DNA from: Symbiodinium natans
Taxonomy: Eukaryota > Sar > Dinophyceae > Suessiales > Symbiodiniaceae
Assembly: GCA_905221605.1 (NCBI GenBank)
Contig: CAJNDS010001535.1
Span: 308,868-372,867, forward strand
Length of the DNA stretch: 64,000 bases
Reading direction: 5' to 3'
Below are positions 60,055 to 64,000 of this stretch, piece after piece. A model generated the notes under the pieces. The model saw nothing but the letters and a program-made list of their open reading frames with translations, was not told where the DNA came from and ran no database searches. Each line of letters starts with the position of its first letter. The first letter of the stretch is position 1. The translations under genes and the position numbers were made by a program.

Positions 60055-60249
60055 GTCGTGGGCAACAGATGCTGTAGTGCAAATCTCCGTCGATGCCGGC
60101 CTCAGTTGGCCTCCGACCCAGTTCCTGCAGTGCTGACTGCATGCTTCCTTGGTGGTCCCTACCCCTGAGGTCGGGGACGTCAGATCCTGCCATCGTGACT
60201 TTGGTCGGTCGGAGGCCAAGATGGGCCAGGCATTGGCTAACTTGCCAAT

Positions 60250-60355
60250 TATTATTATGATTTTGATTATAATGATTATTCTTATTACTATTATTATTAT
60301 TATTATTATTATTATGATTATCATTGTTAGTAGTACTACTATTATTGTTAGTGGC
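60250..60355. repeat. ATT/TTA trinucleotide microsatellite
   Basis: Imperfect TTA repeat with GAT and GTT variants. Confidence 0.95.
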
Positions 60356-60508
60356 CCAACAGCTCTGTCCTTTTGGGTGTTGTTCTGCGGTCTCCGCGCC
60401 GGCCTGAGGCCCCGATGCGGTGAAGGTGACGGGCCTGCTGCCAAAGGCTCCCCGCATGCTTCGCAAGTGGGGGGGGCAAAAGGGACTTCACTGGGGCCTC
60501 TGTGACAG

Positions 60509-60663
60509 AGACGTCGAAGAGCTTTGGAGCTGGGGAGGTGAGGCTTTCCAGCGTAGTGTCCGGCACCAAGGGGGCGGGAAGTTTCTTGCTCTGGACTCTG
60601 GATGAGGGTGGTCACTTTGTGGAAAGCAATGGGCTGCGTGTCAGATTCTCTAGACTTCTCCAG
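60509..60663 (+). CDS. Probable exon, unknown protein
   Basis: After CTGTGACAG| the frame reads SVVSGTKGAGSFLLWTLDEG then GHFVESNGLRVRFSRLLQ, with a GC donor at 60664. The beta-rich pattern would fit an extracellular module. Confidence 0.45.
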
Positions 60664-61671
60664 GCCCGCCAACATCTCCGTACTGGGAGTCGGCTTCGGC
60701 ATTCTCCGTGCCGTCCATGGCTGAGAGCACGGGAGGTCTTTGCGCCGCCTGACAGCCACGTGGTCCTCGTAGGGAAGTCTGGTAGACTAGGGCTTGTTGA
60801 GATTTCTTCAGGTCAGCATGGTGAAACCTCTGCATCTGATGTGCACGCCCTTTCAAGGCCCTTCAGCGTGGACAGAACAGCGGCGCTTCTTTGGAATGTG
60901 TCGGAAGCTTGTTTCTGACCCCTTCCAATGGCCACTGCTAAGATTTGTATACCTTTGCTGCCGGCTCGTGCGTCCTTGGACCTGGCAAGGTTTGGCTACC
61001 GGGCACTGTGAGTACGCGTCTGCAGAGCCTTTGCCGGGTGCGACTTGACCCGGCTTCCAACACTGCATGTCACATCCATGTGCAGAGAGCACAAGGATGA
61101 AGAGAGTATTTGGCTCACGATTTTGACTGGGATGTTGTCGAAAGCTCGTTTGGGGCACCAAGCATCTCAACAACGAATAGGCAGAGATTATCCCGCCAAA
61201 CATGCCAGACTCCTGCAATCATCCTCAACGACACCCTGATCAGCTGCCATGGACTCAACTGAGTACATCACTGTTGTGCTTGTGAAAGAGGTGATTGGTA
61301 TGAACTGCAAGAATGTGAAGGATGAGCCGTAGCTGTCAGCACTAACAGTCCTCAAGAGGCCCTCAAATGCTCGGTTTCCCCAAAGCACACGCAGGAGGGT
61401 TCAGGTGATGAAGCGGGTTTCAGGAATCGGCTCTAAGGTTCGGGGGTGCTGTCGGAGCCTAAGTGAGCCGCACGAGGTCCCGAGCCTCCCAGCGTGGAGT
61501 GTATGCAGCAGCGGGGGAGCGCCAGCTACCAGGCAATGTTGAGCATCTGTATATGCATTTGCAAGATAGAATGAAGACATTCACATATATGTATACGCAT
61601 GTATGCTCGTATGTCATGCCATACATTCGGTCTATTTCTGCTGGGCGTTGCAGTACGAACTGAGAGTGCAG

Positions 61672-61776
61672 GTGACCGCAATGGACGTGTCGGAGACTTG
61701 GTTCCCAGCCCCTCCAAACGAAGGTGAAGCGAGGGCTACGGACAACCTCATGATTCCACCCCGGTCCTCCGCCGAG
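61672..61776 (+). CDS. Probable exon, unknown protein
   Basis: 105 bases, phase 0 to 0, between GTGCAG| and a GC donor at 61777: VTAMDVSETWFPAPPNEGEA then RATDNLMIPPRSSAE. Confidence 0.5.
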
Positions 61777-61781
61777 GCGAT

Positions 61782-62075
61782 ATGAAATCCAAGGGGCCAG
61801 CACGAACCTGGCTGGGACCCAAGCTCGTGAAGCGAGGCTCTCAACTAGTTTTCGAGCAGCTAGAGACGGAGTGCGAGGTTCTACCCTGCGAAGTGTCTGA
61901 CGACCCCGACAGCTGCTTGCACGTGATCGTGCCAGTACCTGCTGTGCAGCAGGCTGTGCCCTGGTCCACTGTGGCCGACTTGCTGCAGTATGCTCCGTTT
62001 GCTTCGCAGGCAACTTACACGGTTCCAGAAACCGGCGGCGAGGTCATCTTCGAGGCGTGGCTGAAGCAATTGTAG
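61782..62075 (+). CDS. Probable exon or small ORF (97 aa)
   Basis: The frame reads KLVKRGSQLVFEQLETECEV, then SCLHVIVPVPAVQQAVPWST, and ends GGEVIFEAWLKQL with TAG. It probably follows the exon at 61672-61776, but a join needs an acceptor inside its first 25 bases. Family not recognised; it could be the 3' end of a gene. Confidence 0.5.
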   Translation: MKSKGPARTWLGPKLVKRGSQLVFEQLETECEVLPCEVSDDPDSCLHVIVPVPAVQQAVPWSTVADLLQYAPFASQATYTVPETGGEVIFEAWLKQL

Positions 62076-62251
62076 CCTGAGTGGGTAGCCTAGAGTTGGT
62101 TCTGTGAGAGTTGCCTCGCTCTCTCTCATGAAGATGTCGGGGAGCAGGTTGCTGGCTTGGATTCGGCTGCCGACGGCCTCTCGCCCAGCCTGGAGCATTT
62201 CGCGCCTTGTTTCTTGTGTTCTGTGAGTCTGCGCCGCCTTCCTCGGTTCAG

Positions 62252-62322
62252 CCCTAAACCCTAAACCGTAAACCCTGAACCCTAAACCCTAAACCCTGAG
62301 CCCTAAACCCTAAACCCTGAAC
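62252..62322. repeat. CCCTAAA telomere-type block
   Basis: Ten units with CCGTAAA and CCCTGAG variants. Confidence 0.92.
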
Positions 62323-62769
62323 CAGGTCTCTTGAGTCTGCTCTGCCGCTTCCGGCATGCTGCTAGCATCCTGGGGCCGATGTTCACCCAGCCCTACCTGA
62401 CTGCCGCGAGACGGCAGGCAAGAGGCTTTCCCAAGGCGTTCTCGAAGCCCCCGTTCCCCAAAGCCGCCGGGAATAGTAGAAAGATAGCTAAATACATATA
62501 CAATATACATATTATACATGAATACATGAGTACAGAAATAACAACGACAATATTCATGCTAATAGTAGTACACTATAGTAACAATACTACCGCCCTTGCC
62601 GTTCCCTATCCTTGCAGGCCTCCACAGTGACCTGCACTTCCCCAGACTGGTCTCTTCCTTGGGCTTCCTCTCTTGCGCCCCTGGGGCCTCTTGGGCCTCT
62701 TCAACCCATGCCCAGGAACACCAGCCTTGCTGGCGGCTTTGGTGCACGGTCTGAGAAGGGATCTGCAGT

Positions 62770-62818
62770 GTTTAGGGTTTAGGGCTCAGGGTTTTAGGGT
62801 TTAGGGTTTAGGGCTCAG
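62770..62818. repeat. TTTAGGG telomere-type block
   Basis: Six to seven units with GCTCAGGG variants. Confidence 0.9.
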
Positions 62819-62853
62819 TGCCCTGAGCAGTTTTGCGGAGACTCTTTCTTGAG

Positions 62854-63135
62854 GCCACGGCCTCACCCATCGGACGGATGAGGCCTGCTTGGCGCGTGCC
62901 ATATGGCCGTGCCCAGAAGCTTCCGCGGAAACCTTCCAAAAATTCTGTCAGCCCGAGCCAACTCCTCATGCCTTCATCGTCCAGGAGTGGTGGTGGTTGG
63001 TCGATGTGGCACTGGACTCGTCATCTCCATCCTGGCTACCCACCGCTCCTGCAAAGGCATGGGGCGACGTCATGCTGTCTGCAACGTTTAAGCTGTGTCA
63101 GCAATTCCTCGGTCGCCACCTGAGAGCAGCTTCAG
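62854..63135 (+). CDS. Probable exon, unknown protein
   Basis: 282 bases between TTCTTGAG| and |GTGAAC, reading LARAIWPCPEASAETFQKFC, then FIVQEWWWLVDVALDSSSPS and WGDVMLSATFKLCQQFLGRH. Trp-rich and natural-looking. Family not recognised. Confidence 0.55.
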
Positions 63136-63748
63136 GTGAACATCAGCAGATGGGCGCTGATTGACAGAAGCCCACATCCTATTGTGGCCGTGATGTGGAG
63201 CAGCATTGTAGAATCACCGGCGTTCGGAGTGCTTCTGTGATTATCCCTGTTTACATAAATCTGACTGATATCTTGTTAAAGAATACAGCAACATTCCTAC
63301 ATGTCAACGATTGTTGACGTGCCAGTCCACATGCAAAACACGAGGTGTGAGCCCTCCGCCTTGGGAAAACACCACGGTCGAAGAGGCACGCTCCCGACGT
63401 ATGTCACGTGAGGTCGGGGGCTTGAGGCTGAGGGAGATATTTGAATGATTTGACTTCGAAGGTTTAGGGACATCGGTCGACAGTCGAGTTGCTTCCTAGT
63501 GCTTGCAAACTCGGTCAACTTTTTGCACTGCAGCCAGCAGGCCAATAAGAAACTCGGGTGTAGGGTTGGGTTGAGGCTGAGTGCTCGGGGTTACCGGCCC
63601 TCGCACCCGCCAGGAGCCGAAGGCGCCATCCACATGCCACTCCCCCGGGCACCTCAGCAGCTTTGGGCTCATCCGATGCCGCAACCGATGTCCGAGGCTG
63701 GTGGTACAACCATTCGTCCAAGGACTGCCTGGTCATCCAACCGAGTGA

Positions 63749-63858
63749 ACTACCATTTGCTTAAGAGCCCCAAAAGAATGAAACACAAGAATCCCTAGAT
63801 TACCCTTATAAGGAAAAGTACTTGTTATTTGTTGGGGGATTCTTAAGCAAATAGTAGT
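63749..63858. mobile_element. MITE-like inverted-repeat element
   Basis: The left arm ACTACCATTTGCTTAAGAGC (then CCC) is mirrored at the right end by ACTACTATTTGCTTAAGAAT (then CCCC) on the other strand. The AT-rich centre contains CCCTTATAAGG. Confidence 0.62.
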
Positions 63859-63980
63859 GAAACCCCTGGGATGATGCATTTGCAGCCTGCAGGACATTAC
63901 TTCGACGACTGGGCCTTTGCATGAGCTGGTCGAAGCCCTGAAGCCTGTGCTCCTGGTGGGGGTCTGGCCCTGAGATCTGT

Positions 63981-64000
63981 CCCTAAACCCTAAACCCTAG
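63981..64000. repeat. CCCTAAA telomere-type block, cut by window end
   Basis: Three units at the window edge. Confidence 0.85.

Overview
The window looks like nuclear DNA of a dinoflagellate, probably of the Symbiodiniaceae type. The reasons are: genes cut into many short exons whose introns start with GC or GA as often as GT; interspersed blocks of the plant/algal-type telomere heptamer (TTTAGGG or CCCTAAA); retroelements of types I associate with dinoflagellates; and repeat proteins (DUF4116-like, ubiquitin-like plus RCC1-like) common in these genomes. No bacterial operons, rRNA, tRNA or CRISPR array were recognised. The species assignment is inference.

Layout. 1-671 is a GC-rich higher-order tandem array. 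686-5288 is a full-length non-LTR retrotransposon (LINE) with two intact ORFs and a perfect 14-bp target-site duplication. 5.3-8.8 kb holds an unknown minus-strand ORF, a short inverted copy of an RCC1-like gene, and a frameshifted gag-like remnant. 9.0-10.3 kb is microsatellite and simple repeat; 10.9-11.5 kb is an AT-rich island. 12-16 kb has little recognisable content. About 16.4-24.0 kb is a 14-exon gene for a single-domain six-helix voltage-gated cation channel with an EF-hand-like tail; I rebuilt it exon by exon and the reading frame closes without a break through three GT, six GC and four GA introns. 26.0-26.9 kb encodes a DUF4116-type repeat protein. 29.6-31.1 kb is a ubiquitin-like/RCC1-like pseudogene, and the fragment near 6.2 kb is an inverted, about 97 % identical copy of part of it. 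31.5-33.3 kb holds minus-strand gag debris.

From about 33 kb to the end, dozens of short telomere-like blocks in both orientations alternate with short, well-formed plus-strand exons. Many blocks sit exactly where introns must be; an FHA-domain gene at about 44.1-45.4 kb and a TIG/IPT-like exon at 37.1 kb are the clearest cases. This part is best read as one or more large plus-strand genes whose introns are loaded with telomere-type repeat.

An apparently young 9.9-kb Ty1/Copia element (48391-58302, two identical 229-bp LTRs) has inserted into one of these telomere-type blocks with a CCCTA duplication. Its single 3035-residue Gag-Pol ORF carries, besides the usual gag, protease, integrase, reverse transcriptase and RNase H, a cytosine-methyltransferase-like domain and a 2-oxoglutarate/Fe(II)-oxygenase-like domain. 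A writer and a possible eraser of base modification on one retroelement is the most striking thing in the window.

Limits: exon boundaries were found by hand from splice-site and family logic, without homology search, transcript data or composition statistics. Function calls rest on motifs I could recognise by eye.
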